This document shows, one piece after another, positions 1-8,712 of a DNA stretch of 64,000 nt; position 1 is the first letter of the stretch; each line of letters opens with the position of its first letter. The notes below the pieces were generated by a model, which saw only the letters and a list, made by a program, of their open reading frames with translations, had not been told where the DNA came from and did not search any database. The DNA is from Bacteroidales bacterium (GTDB taxonomy: Bacteria > Bacteroidota > Bacteroidia > Bacteroidales > FEN-979). The stretch lies in assembly GCA_023229525.1 (NCBI GenBank), contig JALNZC010000019.1, positions 1-64,000 of the forward strand, given 5' to 3'. A program made the translations under genes and the position numbers.

Positions 1-56
1 AAATTGGTGAGAAACTCACGGTCTTTTAATTTTAATTTAAATGTCATCCTTGTCAT
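1..56 (-). CDS. 5' end of an unidentified ORF running off the left edge
   Basis: On the minus strand an ATG at 56-54 opens a frame that stays open to the window edge (18 codons, beginning MTRMTFKLKLKDREF). It lies directly beyond the abrupt end of the BNR gene at 96-1013 and just after a perfect inverted repeat. Position and context suggest the first codons of a transposase of an element inserted into the BNR gene, but too little sequence is visible to recognise a family. Too short to prove coding. Confidence 0.3.
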   Translation of the reverse strand, partial: MTRMTFKLKLKDREFLTN

Positions 57-58
57 GG

Positions 59-81
59 CTTTGTGGTTTTATTCCACAAAG
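59..81. repeat. perfect 8-bp inverted repeat (hairpin)
   Basis: CTTTGTGG and CCACAAAG are separated by 7 bases. The hairpin sits between the stop of the BNR gene and the ATG of the ORF leaving the left edge, two bases ahead of that ATG on the minus strand. It could be a terminator-like structure, an element end, or a hairpin that hides the start codon from read-through transcripts. Confidence 0.5.
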
Positions 82-95
82 ATAATGTTTCTATA

Positions 96-1013
96 CTAAT
101 TTGTCAAGACACTAGTGATATACCCATCGATATCCACCAGAGCAGAAAGATCCCAGGTTACAGCGGAAGCGGTATTTTGAGCGGTTGTCGATTTGGCCAC
201 CACCAGGCCGCCGTTGTACCCGGCAGAGCCGACTACATACAATTCCCCATCCGGACCTACGGTCATGGTGCCCCAATAGGGGTCATCCGGAATTACAATG
301 CAATTTTGAAAACTGGCCCCATCATCTATAGAACGGGTAAAAAACCCCGGCAGGCACGAACTGAAATTAGAGGTCCATGAAGAATAAATATTTCCGGTTC
401 CTATCCCACCGCTCCGGTCAATAGTCATCCATTGTTTATCTCCGCCGTGTGCATCTACACCTGCATCCCATCCGGCGCCCCCATCGGTACTTTTGTACAC
501 TTTGGTAGTATAAATCTCAGGATTACCACTCGCAGTGAGACTGTTATAGTAAAAATTACCGGCTGTGTCATAATCCAGCACCGGGTCGGATCGGAAAACC
601 CCCGGATTGATCTTTCCCGGGAAGGTCCAGGATAGTCCTCCGTCGGTTGTATAGCCATATCCGGCTTGCCGGAAATCACTGTTTATGTTGTCAAACTGGC
701 GCCATCCGATCACCATCTTATTCGGATCGGTCGGATCGATCGCTATGGAAGGTTCGTTGGCAGCATCGCCGATTATATTGTTTCCATTGGAATCCACATT
801 AACCTGGACGGTAAAGAATTCGGAACTCCTGTATTGATATCCGGGTGAAGTCATTTGATTTGCAGGAGGAGGAAGGTATGCATCATGTGGGACTTCCTGG
901 TGTAAAAGGAATTTTTGATCCTTAGGGAGATTACCGGTTTGGGCAAACGAGCTTGCAGGACGTGTCGCAAGGATTACCGATAAGACGAGGAACAGGGTAG
1001 CATATTTTTTCAT
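96..1013 (-). CDS. exported BNR/sialidase-like propeller protein, C-terminally truncated
   Basis: 305 residues with a clear signal peptide (MKKYATLFLVLSVILA then a Ser/Phe-Ala-Gln cleavage region). Residues about 85-300 hold Asp-box-like repeats (TTDGGLSW, STDGGAGW, SIDDGASF) typical of secreted BNR/sialidase-fold propellers. The family is normally longer and in Bacteroidota usually ends with a T9SS sorting domain; here translation stops after ITSVLTN inside what looks like another propeller blade, so the C-terminal half is missing. The stop is followed by AT-rich sequence, a hairpin and a new ORF, consistent with truncation by an insertion. Substrate unknown. Divergent from the helicase gene at 1155. 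Confidence 0.8.
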   Translation of the reverse strand: MKKYATLFLVLSVILATRPASSFAQTGNLPKDQKFLLHQEVPHDAYLPPPANQMTSPGYQYRSSEFFTVQVNVDSNGNNIIGDAANEPSIAIDPTDPNKMVIGWRQFDNINSDFRQAGYGYTTDGGLSWTFPGKINPGVFRSDPVLDYDTAGNFYYNSLTASGNPEIYTTKVYKSTDGGAGWDAGVDAHGGDKQWMTIDRSGGIGTGNIYSSWTSNFSSCLPGFFTRSIDDGASFQNCIVIPDDPYWGTMTVGPDGELYVVGSAGYNGGLVVAKSTTAQNTASAVTWDLSALVDIDGYITSVLTN

Positions 1014-1154
1014 TTTCGGGGAATTTTTATGTAAAAGTATTCATTTTAGGCGATAAGGTAAAAGAAATCCCGCCTTTTCCGTATTTTTATTCCCGGAAAT
1101 TGAGAGCAAAATTCCTTTCCAATTATCATTAGATTTCATTTGATCCCCGCAATT

Positions 1155-3665
1155 ATGGCACAAAAGAAAACCAATGCCACCGGTATGAAAAACAGGACCG
1201 GAAAGAATCCGGAAACCATTCCATATCACCGTAAACCTACCGAAATGTCGTTCGAAACCTGGCAGGTAGCTCTGCGGAAACAATTTGTAACAGGAAAAAA
1301 TTTCGACATCAAAAAACTCGACGGGCACCCGGTATTCAGCGATTATTCAGTTTATAACCCCGAAACAAAGAACATTTATAAAGTCGCCATCCGCAATAAT
1401 GATCAGGTGATGAACTTTTGCACCTGCCTGGACTTTAAAACAAACCATCTGGGTACGTGTAAACACATCGAAGCTGTTTTACTGAAGATACAAACAACCC
1501 CTCGCCTGGCTTCCCTGCTGGAAAAAGGTTATACCCCGCCATACACTTCGGTGTACCTGCAATATGGGAAAGAACGTAAAGTGAGACTTCGGATTGGGAT
1601 TGATTCTGCAGTGAAATTCAAAAACATTGCCTGGGAATATTTTGATAATGAGATGACGTTAACCTCCTTCGGATATGCAAACTTTGAGCAGTTCCTGATG
1701 CGGGCCAGCGCCATTGATCCCGATTTCCGTTGTTATGACGATGCACTCGGGTTTATTCTTGAAACCCGGGAAAATCAACGCCGTATGCAGTGGGTCGAAG
1801 AACGTTATCCGGATGGTGAAGAACTTGAAGGGATCATTACGACAAAACTATTTCCCTACCAGCAAAAAGGGATTCTCTTCGCGGCAAAGGCAGGCCGAAG
1901 CATGATCTGTGATGAAATGGGGCTTGGAAAGACCATTCAGGCTATCGGCCTGGCTGAACTGATGAAAGTGGAAACCGGGATATCGAGTGTACTCATTGTT
2001 TGCCCCACTTCCTTGAAATACCAGTGGCAATCGGAAATCGGACGGTTCACGTCAGGAACTGCCCAGGTCATCGAAGGGCTCCCACATATCCGCCGTAGCC
2101 AGTATGAAACGGATACTTTTTATAAGATTGTATCGTACCATGCCCTAAGCAATGACCTTGACTCGATCAATCAGATGGAATTCGACCTGGTGATACTCGA
2201 TGAAGCCCAGAGGATCAAGAATTGGAAAACAAAAATCGCGCAAAGCGTGAAAAAGATCCGTTCCCCTTACGCCGTGGTACTTACCGGCACACCACTCGAA
2301 AACAAGCTTGAGGAACTCTATTCCATTGTTCAGTTTGTGGATCCATTCAAACTGGGGCCATATTATCAATTTCTCGATTATTACCAGGTGAAGAACGAAA
2401 CCGGACGCGTGATCGGGTATAACCATTTGCATGAAGTCAGCCGGAAACTCTCGGATATCATGATCCGACGTTCCAAGAAAGAGGTGATGTCGCAACTACC
2501 GGAGCGGATGGATAAAAATTTATTTGTCTCCATGACCGAAGAGCAAATGAACATGCATGAGGAATTTGGCGACATCGTGGCCAGAATCGTAAACAAATGG
2601 AAAAAACTGGGATTCCTCAACGAACAAGACCGACAGCGGCTGATGATCAACCTCAACCTGATGCGTATGGTGTGCGACAGCACATATATTGTCGACCAGC
2701 AAACCAGGTATGACACCAAAATCGGGGAATTGATGAACATCATTGAAGAATATCTCGACGGAAATAATGAAAAACTGGTAGTGTTTAGCCAGTGGGAACG
2801 AATGACCCGGTTGGTGGCCCGCGAACTCGACGAACTGAACATCGGCTACCGGTATCTGAACGGCAGTGTGCCCAGCCGTAACCGGAAAGAGCTGTTCGAC
2901 CATTTCAACAACGATCCTTCGTGCCGTGTATTTTTATCAACCGATGCCGGGAGTACCGGACTGAACCTGCAATCGGCCTCAATGATTATCAACCTCGATA
3001 TCCCCTGGAACCCGGCCGTGCTCGAGCAACGTATCGGACGGGTACATCGCTATGGCCAGCAAAAGAAAGTTTCGGTTATCAATTTCGTCTCCTCCGGCAC
3101 CATCGAACACCGTATGATAGGCGTGTTAAATTTCAAAAGTTTGTTGTTCGACGGCATTTTGAATGATGGGGAAGATTCGATATTCATGGGTGAAGACAAG
3201 TTCCGCGAATTCATGAAGACCGTCGAAGGAATTACCACTACTTCCGTTACAGATGTCGAGGCCGACATTCAAATTCCCACAGATATCGAAGCTGAAGCGG
3301 ACGAGTTGCAACAAACGGATCAGATGCAAGATATGCAGGATCAAAAGGAGGAAGAAGTCATTCGTGATATTCCCGGCGATGACGATGTTCCCATGCCTGA
3401 ACCGGAGGTAATCATTCCTCAGTCATCTATGACAGCGGAAGCGCCCGATCCGGCAGCGCTCATTGCAGGAGGACTGGGATTTTTAAGTGGGCTGGCCCGG
3501 ACATTTTCTTCGCCCGAAGCAACACAAAAGTTGGTATCTTCCCTTGTCGATAAAGACCCGGCTTCCGGTAAAACCTACCTGAAAATACCGGTGGAAAATG
3601 AAAAAGTGGTTACCGATGCGCTGAATCTGTTCGGGCAGTTGTTCAAGGCATTCGGGCAGAAGTAA
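1155..3665 (+). CDS. SWIM zinc-finger SNF2-family DNA helicase
   Basis: About 836 residues. An N-terminal SWIM zinc finger is visible (FCTC then CKH, about residues 89-104), followed by a two-lobed SNF2/RapA-type ATPase: Walker A MGLGKTIQ near residue 255, DEAQ box near 350, VLTGTPLEN, and the C-terminal helicase lobe with STDAGSTGLNLQ and the motif VI segment QRIGRVHRYGQ near 626. After about residue 680 there is an acidic linker and an Ala/Gly-rich tail. Such proteins are ATP-driven translocases that remodel protein-DNA or protein-RNA complexes; the exact role is unknown. The frame also has a TTG at 1140; the ATG at 1155 is preferred. Single gene, divergent from its left neighbour. Confidence 0.92.
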   Translation: MAQKKTNATGMKNRTGKNPETIPYHRKPTEMSFETWQVALRKQFVTGKNFDIKKLDGHPVFSDYSVYNPETKNIYKVAIRNNDQVMNFCTCLDFKTNHLGTCKHIEAVLLKIQTTPRLASLLEKGYTPPYTSVYLQYGKERKVRLRIGIDSAVKFKNIAWEYFDNEMTLTSFGYANFEQFLMRASAIDPDFRCYDDALGFILETRENQRRMQWVEERYPDGEELEGIITTKLFPYQQKGILFAAKAGRSMICDEMGLGKTIQAIGLAELMKVETGISSVLIVCPTSLKYQWQSEIGRFTSGTAQVIEGLPHIRRSQYETDTFYKIVSYHALSNDLDSINQMEFDLVILDEAQRIKNWKTKIAQSVKKIRSPYAVVLTGTPLENKLEELYSIVQFVDPFKLGPYYQFLDYYQVKNETGRVIGYNHLHEVSRKLSDIMIRRSKKEVMSQLPERMDKNLFVSMTEEQMNMHEEFGDIVARIVNKWKKLGFLNEQDRQRLMINLNLMRMVCDSTYIVDQQTRYDTKIGELMNIIEEYLDGNNEKLVVFSQWERMTRLVARELDELNIGYRYLNGSVPSRNRKELFDHFNNDPSCRVFLSTDAGSTGLNLQSASMIINLDIPWNPAVLEQRIGRVHRYGQQKKVSVINFVSSGTIEHRMIGVLNFKSLLFDGILNDGEDSIFMGEDKFREFMKTVEGITTTSVTDVEADIQIPTDIEAEADELQQTDQMQDMQDQKEEEVIRDIPGDDDVPMPEPEVIIPQSSMTAEAPDPAALIAGGLGFLSGLARTFSSPEATQKLVSSLVDKDPASGKTYLKIPVENEKVVTDALNLFGQLFKAFGQK

Positions 3666-3817
3666 CTGTTTCAGACTTTTTTAATCCAATCAAAATATAA
3701 CATCCAAAGGAAAAACAACATCTTGGCCTGGCTTGAGACAGCACAGAGGATTGTTATAGTTGAGAATATTAATTCTTATAATTATTCTACAGAATGAACA
3801 ATTTTTAATTTTATTGT

Positions 3818-4104
3818 TCATTTATTTTCAAACTCAGGATCAGGGCTTTTGCCACACCAATATTCTATTTTATGGGGTTTTATGTCTGCATCCTTCAATA
3901 TCTGAAATACCCGGCTTTGGCTTATACCTATTTCTTTGGCTATCCGACTTTGAGACCAGTGAGTGTAACCTCCCTCCGGTTTAGAGCAGACTTTCTGGAT
4001 TACCATGATTTTTTGCTCAGGACTAATAGTAGGCGCTTTGCCTGGTCTTTGTGCAACTTTTAACCCTGCAACGCCAAACTTCTTGCAAAAAACCGAGAAT
4101 GAAA
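3818..4104 (-). pseudogene. IS630-family transposase remnant
   Basis: On the minus strand an open stretch reads through KKFGVAGLKVAQRPG, then a helix-turn-helix region (WSQSRIAKEIGISQSRVFQ) and the typical IS630 segment IKPHKIEYW with DPEFENK, and ends at a stop. This is the DNA-binding N-terminal part of an IS630/Tc1-mariner-like transposase; the DDE catalytic domain is absent and there is no proper start codon upstream. The flanks (3666-3817 and 4105-4176) show no other gene and no clear terminal inverted repeats, so this is an old relic. Confidence 0.75.
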
Positions 4105-4176
4105 CATTTTGTTAACAAAATACTATCACTAAAGAAGAAAACACAGGCGGTAACTTATTGCATTTTATAATTTCTG

Positions 4177-5115
4177 TTAAAACAGATACGTGGATAAGAA
4201 TTTCTCAATCTCATATTCTACTTCGTTAACTTGTTCAATTAACTTTTCCTTTTTCCCCCCAAGAAATTGAAACATATTTTCTTCAGGTAGAATTGAGTCT
4301 TGATCTTTTTCTTGATTAATACTTAACAGACTGGGCATTATCAGCATATGTCCTGCATCTGGTATATTTATATGATAGTAAGGAAACTTGAAATTATTGT
4401 TTTTCAGTCTTTGCAATATCATTTCAGACATGCGTTGTGCAGGCCAAAGGCGATCATCGCTACCGGATATTAACAATAACGGGGCCTGAATATTCTCCAC
4501 TTTAATTAAAACGGCTTGATTATCTCCAATTTTATCTATTGCTGAGTTATAGAACTCAAAAAGATTGGAATAGCCTTTTGAGTAATCATATGGCAAAAAG
4601 TCGACAGGTTGACCATTTAAAGTCCATGATGAGTTTTTAGTGAAATAATCTTGATGATTAATTGATTGCCACACCACACTCGAAGGAGTTAAAACAACCA
4701 CTGCATCAAATTTTGCAAGGCGACTGGCTTGTAATAATGCAAGTTCTGCACCTTTTGAAACACCGATCAAGCCAATTTTGCTTTTTTTTAACTCAGGTTT
4801 TGATTTGATCCAATTAAGCGCCAAGTCCATATATTCAAGTGGTATCCTCTCTAGTTGCGCCGGTAAACCTGTATCCTGAAAATATGCAAGGGACATTACA
4901 TGATAGCCTTTTTTATTTAATTCAGATGCCCAACTGTTACCAATACTGTTTCCTCCTTGAGAGCCACCCAGAATTATTAGGATAGCATTTTTATAATTTT
5001 TCGACTCAAACCAGTCAGCTCTGAATCCATAGTCAGCAACCATTAATTTAGCGTTTTGTGCATCTACTATTGATATGGTGAAGATGGTGAAGATTAAAAA
5101 GAGTTTACTTTTCAT
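4177..5115 (-). CDS. exported alpha/beta hydrolase, BAAT C-terminal (acyl-CoA thioester hydrolase-like)
   Basis: 312 residues: signal peptide (MKSKLFLIFTIFTISIVDA), oxyanion-region ILGGSQGG, nucleophile elbow GVSKG (Ser about residue 120), acid loop SGSDDRLWPA and a C-terminal His in DAGHMLI. These match the BAAT/acyl-CoA thioester hydrolase C-terminal family of alpha/beta hydrolases. Substrate cannot be told; in the periplasm an ester or thioester is likely. It overlaps the end of the winged-helix regulator gene (5105-5404) by 11 bases, so it is the third gene of a minus-strand operon with a membrane protein and a regulator. Confidence 0.85.
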   Translation of the reverse strand: MKSKLFLIFTIFTISIVDAQNAKLMVADYGFRADWFESKNYKNAILIILGGSQGGNSIGNSWASELNKKGYHVMSLAYFQDTGLPAQLERIPLEYMDLALNWIKSKPELKKSKIGLIGVSKGAELALLQASRLAKFDAVVVLTPSSVVWQSINHQDYFTKNSSWTLNGQPVDFLPYDYSKGYSNLFEFYNSAIDKIGDNQAVLIKVENIQAPLLLISGSDDRLWPAQRMSEMILQRLKNNNFKFPYYHINIPDAGHMLIMPSLLSINQEKDQDSILPEENMFQFLGGKKEKLIEQVNEVEYEIEKFLSTYLF

Positions 5116-5404
5116 TTTTCTTGATATTTATGAATGACATTAGTGCTTTTACGTGTTTTTCGAAAGATTCTATTCCTTTTGGAGTAATCTTGCATGTAGT
5201 GAGTGGGATCTTTCCTTTAAAAGATTTAGTAATTTGAATGTATCCTGCCTCATTTAGTTTTTGAAGTTGTGCACTCAGATTTCCATAAGTTGCACCTGTT
5301 TTTTCTTTCAAAAAAATAAATGTTGCTTCTTCTAAACCAATAAGTAAACTAATTACTGCAAGACGCAACTCGGAATTTAATAGTGGGTCTAATGGCTCAA
5401 ACAT
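5105..5404 (-). CDS. winged-helix transcriptional regulator (MarR/ArsR-like)
   Basis: About 99 residues starting MFEPLDPLLNSELRLAVIS. A winged helix is evident: helix 2/3 around TGATYGNLSAQLQKLNEAGYI and the wing KITPKGIESFEKHV. This one-domain regulator type is frequent in Bacteroidota next to a small multi-pass membrane protein. The start at 5404 is chosen because it makes the usual short overlap (8 bases) with the preceding membrane-protein gene; a longer frame upstream to 5476 only reads the membrane gene out of frame. Likely regulates its own operon, inferred from context. Confidence 0.85.
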   Translation of the reverse strand: MFEPLDPLLNSELRLAVISLLIGLEEATFIFLKEKTGATYGNLSAQLQKLNEAGYIQITKSFKGKIPLTTCKITPKGIESFEKHVKALMSFINIKKNEK

Positions 5405-5984
5405 GTTTTGTTTCTTTATATCTTTTCCACAATAAAATTCCAGGAATAATATAACCAATAAAAATTGCAAATGCATTTATAAGAAGTTGATTTGGGACAT
5501 CTGTTTGTGGGCAAATAGCTGCTGTAATCCAAAATACAAATGATCCAAAAATTAAGGGTGCAAATCGATATAAGGCACCTGACACGAAAGTTGCTAACCC
5601 AACCAGTAATAAAATAAATGCAATTGGATTGATTCCAAATGAGAGACTGACAAAGATGCTTACGATTAGGGTTATGACAAAACCCATCCATAGATAACCA
5701 TACATTTTATCGAATTTGCTACGAGTTTTCCCCTTCTTGCCTCTTCTATATTCGTAAATAAGTGCCACAGGTGCGCCTATTATTGGCATTATTGCCCATA
5801 CCCAGTAAGATACATGTGTCATGCCATTAGTAATTAACATGTACTGTGCTAGACTGGTGGCTATTATCAATATTCCCCATAACAAGAAATGAAACCCTGT
5901 TTCTGTAATCTTGTTTTTTGCCATATCTATCATTTCTTGAATGACTTGAAGGCTTTCTTCGTGTGATAATTCTTTTTTCTGCAT
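5397..5984 (-). CDS. multi-pass inner-membrane protein of unknown function
   Basis: 195 residues with a soluble N-terminus of about 30 residues (MQKKELSHEESLQVIQEMID) followed by about five or six hydrophobic segments (GFHFLLWGILIIATSL, VWAIMPIIGAPVAL, GFVITLIVSIFVSL, AFILLLVGLATFV and two more). First gene of the operon with the winged-helix regulator and the BAAT hydrolase; this membrane protein/regulator pairing recurs in Bacteroidota. It may sense membrane state for the regulator, but no function is established from sequence. Confidence 0.82.
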   Translation of the reverse strand: MQKKELSHEESLQVIQEMIDMAKNKITETGFHFLLWGILIIATSLAQYMLITNGMTHVSYWVWAIMPIIGAPVALIYEYRRGKKGKTRSKFDKMYGYLWMGFVITLIVSIFVSLSFGINPIAFILLLVGLATFVSGALYRFAPLIFGSFVFWITAAICPQTDVPNQLLINAFAIFIGYIIPGILLWKRYKETKHV

Positions 5985-6014
5985 ATAATTTCTTTATAAT
6001 TATTAAACATGTTG

Positions 6015-6022
6015 CAAATATA
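6015..6022 (-). promoter_or_regulatory. putative Bacteroidota -7 box
   Basis: On the minus strand TATATTTG matches the Bacteroidota -7 consensus TAnnTTTG and lies 31 bases before the start of the membrane-protein gene at 5984. No convincing -33 TTG at the usual distance was seen. Confidence 0.35.
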
Positions 6023-6114
6023 GTGTGCTTTATAATATAAACTACATTTTATTTTATTTATTTTTCGAAAATGAATTTTCTCTTCCATGAGTTGTTATAT
6101 CAATAAATATTTTA

Positions 6115-6506
6115 TCAAAATTCAGATTTTTTCAAATTTTTATACTTTTGTGTAGTTTTAGATCTTAAATCTTTTATCTGGAACAGATTTATGGGTTTTT
6201 CCTGCTCAATCTCATCCTTTAAATAATCGTAATAGGTGATAAGTTTATAAATCCACAATTGTCCCACAACTTCTTCCGGATTTGATTTTCCATCTTCAAT
6301 ATAAATCTGTACTACATTCTTATCAGAATGGAAAGAAGCCAATGTCTTTAAAAATAGATGGTTTTGCCGGTATTCTTTCCTGTTCCTGGTTTGGTGACAA
6401 GAGTTAAAATTTTATTATAATCCAATTTGATACTGTCGAATTCAGCAAGTTCAAATTTAGTTGCAGGATCATGGAAGATTTTATCGAGGAGGTCGTGGAG
6501 CGTCAT
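6115..6506 (-). pseudogene. frameshifted small protein with P-loop-like motif, unknown function
   Basis: The minus-strand frame from ATG 6506 encodes MTLHDLLDKIFHDPATKFEL and then a Gly/Lys-rich KPGTGKNTGKT segment and stops near 6350. The protein continues in another frame (TLASFHSDKNVVQIYIED up to NLKKSEF, stop at 6115). A one-base change in the run of T's near 6350-6356 would join both parts into about 130 residues. GKNTGKT resembles a P-loop but is unproven. Family not recognised; either a real frameshift or a homopolymer error. Confidence 0.5.
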
Positions 6507-6840
6507 TTTTACTTTCTTTTAGAATATAATGGACAAAACTAAGATATTTAATTGTTTGGATTTTGTATAGTTGTGCGTTAACTGATTTTTAATTAGGCAC
6601 TTGCAATTCTAAATCGATTGATTCTATTCATTGATTACATTATTAATTTGTTAAATGCTTGCTTCTTATTCCCAATGGAAATCCAGAACTTTAAAACGAA
6701 AACCAATACGGACCAATACGGTCTAAAATTATAACGACAGAACTCCGGTAGAGGCGCTTATTGTATAGAGGTGGTGGACATCCATGAAACTAATCGAAAT
6801 GTCGTACCTTTCATGTCGTTTTAATGGAATTTATCTTTAA
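6507..6840. other. intergenic region with tandem 10-mer
   Basis: No gene is visible. The decamer ACCAATACGG occurs twice in direct tandem at 6702-6711 and 6712-6721. The region separates the frameshifted minus-strand gene from the plus-strand ABC transporter operon and should contain that operon's promoter; only weak -7-like sequences (TACCTTTC near 6805) are present. Confidence 0.4.
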
Positions 6841-7722
6841 ATGCATATCGTCGAAATTAATCATCTGACAAAAACCTATGGACGGTCGCGGGGGATCGAG
6901 GATCTTAATCTACGAATTCCGGAAGGTAATATCTTCGGTTTTATCGGACCCAATGGCGCCGGAAAGTCCACGACTATCCGCATTCTGCTGAACCTGATAT
7001 TTCCCACATCCGGTAGCGCATCTATTTTCGGACTTGATGTGGTGAGGGATTCCAAAAAGATCCGCAGTCGTACCGGTTATGTTCCCTCCGATGCCAACCT
7101 TTACGGCCGGATGAAGGTGTTGGAATTCCTGAAGCTCATGGCGGCATTCTATAGCGCGGAAAACTATGATCATAGGATCCGTTATCTACTTGACCTTTTC
7201 GACCTCGATCCCGACCGGAAAATCCCCGAATTATCCATGGGAAACAAAAAGAAGGTTTCGATCATCCAAGCCATGATCCATAGACCTGAACTACTGATCC
7301 TTGATGAACCTACATCCGGCCTTGACCCGCTGATCCAATCGCGGTTTTTTGAACTCCTTTACGAGGAGAACCGGCAGGGAACCACCATCTTTTTCTCGTC
7401 GCACACCCTGAGCGAGGTTCAGGCATTCTGTAAAACCGTGGCGATCGTTAGGGACGGAACGATTGTGAACGTTGAGGAGATCGCATCCCTGCGGAAAAAA
7501 CAGCTGAAAAAAGTAAGGATACTCTTCCCGGTTGATAAAACCATTGAAGATTTCGACCTTGGCGGAATCGGTCCTGTGGAATCGGGGACAGGTAAAAACC
7601 TGATATTCTTCTATTCGGGAGATATTAATGTATTGATTGGAAAAATGGCAGGACAAGAGATCGAAGACCTCTCCATCGAGGAACCATCCCTAGAGGAGAT
7701 CTTTCTGCATTATTACAAATAA
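6841..7722 (+). CDS. ABC transporter ATP-binding protein (ABC-2/CcmA type)
   Basis: 293 residues. Walker A GPNGAGKSTT starts at residue 36, the signature is LSMGNKKK (a common variant of LSGGQ in drug/Na+ exporter ATPases) near 130, Walker B plus D-loop LLILDEPTSGLDP near 152-164, and the H-loop SSHTLSE near 187. It should energise the membrane protein encoded next; its TAA is immediately followed by the GTG start of that gene. A C-terminal extension (about 225-293) is typical of CcmA-type exporters. Exported substrate unknown. Confidence 0.93.
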   Translation: MHIVEINHLTKTYGRSRGIEDLNLRIPEGNIFGFIGPNGAGKSTTIRILLNLIFPTSGSASIFGLDVVRDSKKIRSRTGYVPSDANLYGRMKVLEFLKLMAAFYSAENYDHRIRYLLDLFDLDPDRKIPELSMGNKKKVSIIQAMIHRPELLILDEPTSGLDPLIQSRFFELLYEENRQGTTIFFSSHTLSEVQAFCKTVAIVRDGTIVNVEEIASLRKKQLKKVRILFPVDKTIEDFDLGGIGPVESGTGKNLIFFYSGDINVLIGKMAGQEIEDLSIEEPSLEEIFLHYYK

Positions 7723-8541
7723 GTGAGCAAAATGAACCGGATCCTTTTTCAATTGGAGTTGCGAAGAAATGCACGGAGTCTTATACTCTGGTCGGTTGTG
7801 ATCGGATTGCTGGTTTTTTTCACCATGTCATTTTTCAGGACGGTTCTCCAGTACCAGCAACAGATCTCAGGAATGATTCAACTTGTTCCTGCTGCTGTCA
7901 TTAAAATGAGGGGTTTTGCAAATATTAATGACATCTTTTCCATCATGGGATTCTATGCTGCCAACAATCTCATATACATGATGCTCCTTGGAAGTATTTA
8001 CGCCATTATCCTGTCGTCCAATATCCTGTTGAAAGAGGAATACGGGAAAACTGCCGAATATCTGATGTCCCGACCCATAACACGCAGCAAAATATTCATA
8101 TCAAAGTTGTTACTGGTTTGTCTTAATATCGTCATCCTGAACATCCTGGTCACCCTGATCGGGTTTATTGCCATCCACGTGTATAAAAAAGGCACCTTTG
8201 AAATCCATCCCTTCCTGGTGATTTCACTGTACACCCTGTTGCTTAACCTCCTGTTTGGCGCACTCGGATTTTTAATCTCAGTGATGATGAAACGGGCACG
8301 ACCTGTTACTTCATTTTGTGTCGGACTGGTTCTGGTTCTCTATTTCCTCTACAGCATTTCACGAATGTCGGGAGTTGACGGGACCTTCGGCTATCTCAGC
8401 CCGTTCAAATGGGTGAACGTTGATTTACTCTCGCCAACGTACGGAGTTGAAATGTGGAGGACTGCCGCCTTCATCGGGACCATTACGCTACTGATACTGT
8501 TATCCGGATTGATATACCGCCGGAAGGATATCCTGACCTGA
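7723..8541 (+). CDS. ABC-2 type transporter permease
   Basis: 272 residues with six predicted membrane spans (LILWSVVIGLLVFFTMSF, a pair near residues 85-105, NIVILNILVTLIGFIAI, LLLNLLFGALGFLIS, FCVGLVLVLYFLYS, and a final one). The loop containing EEYGKTAEYLMSRPITRSK is typical of ABC-2 permeases of the NatB/BcrB type. Start is GTG at 7723 directly after the ATPase stop, or ATG at 7732. Forms an exporter with the preceding ATPase. Confidence 0.9.
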   Translation: MSKMNRILFQLELRRNARSLILWSVVIGLLVFFTMSFFRTVLQYQQQISGMIQLVPAAVIKMRGFANINDIFSIMGFYAANNLIYMMLLGSIYAIILSSNILLKEEYGKTAEYLMSRPITRSKIFISKLLLVCLNIVILNILVTLIGFIAIHVYKKGTFEIHPFLVISLYTLLLNLLFGALGFLISVMMKRARPVTSFCVGLVLVLYFLYSISRMSGVDGTFGYLSPFKWVNVDLLSPTYGVEMWRTAAFIGTITLLILLSGLIYRRKDILT

Positions 8542-8544
8542 AAT

Positions 8545-8670
8545 ATGCATTTCAGGAACACGCTTTATCTCTTCATCGTATTTATCACGAATGTTTTCAG
8601 CCGTTTCGCTTGGAAAATATCGATCTTCCCATTGCTGGTATACCTGTTTTATCCTAACTTTATCGCGTGA
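8545..8670 (+). CDS. possible 41-residue hydrophobic peptide
   Basis: Begins three bases after the permease stop (ATG at 8545, TGA at 8668). The product is strongly hydrophobic (NTLYLFIVFITNVFSRF, then ISIFPLLVYLFYP) and could be a small membrane subunit of the exporter. No family recognised and no other support than position and composition, so chance is possible. Confidence 0.3.
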   Translation: MHFRNTLYLFIVFITNVFSRFAWKISIFPLLVYLFYPNFIA

Positions 8671-8712
8671 CTTCCTTCTGAAATTATTTCCTTTACCTGA
8701 AATAACCGTCGA

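Noticed and set aside
2381..2903. Two minus-strand open frames inside the SNF2 helicase gene
   Set aside because: They cover the conserved helicase lobe in antisense and show no protein-like features.
6702..6721. Tandem decamer ACCAATACGG
   Set aside because: Only two copies, no other copies noticed nearby; not enough to call an operator or array.
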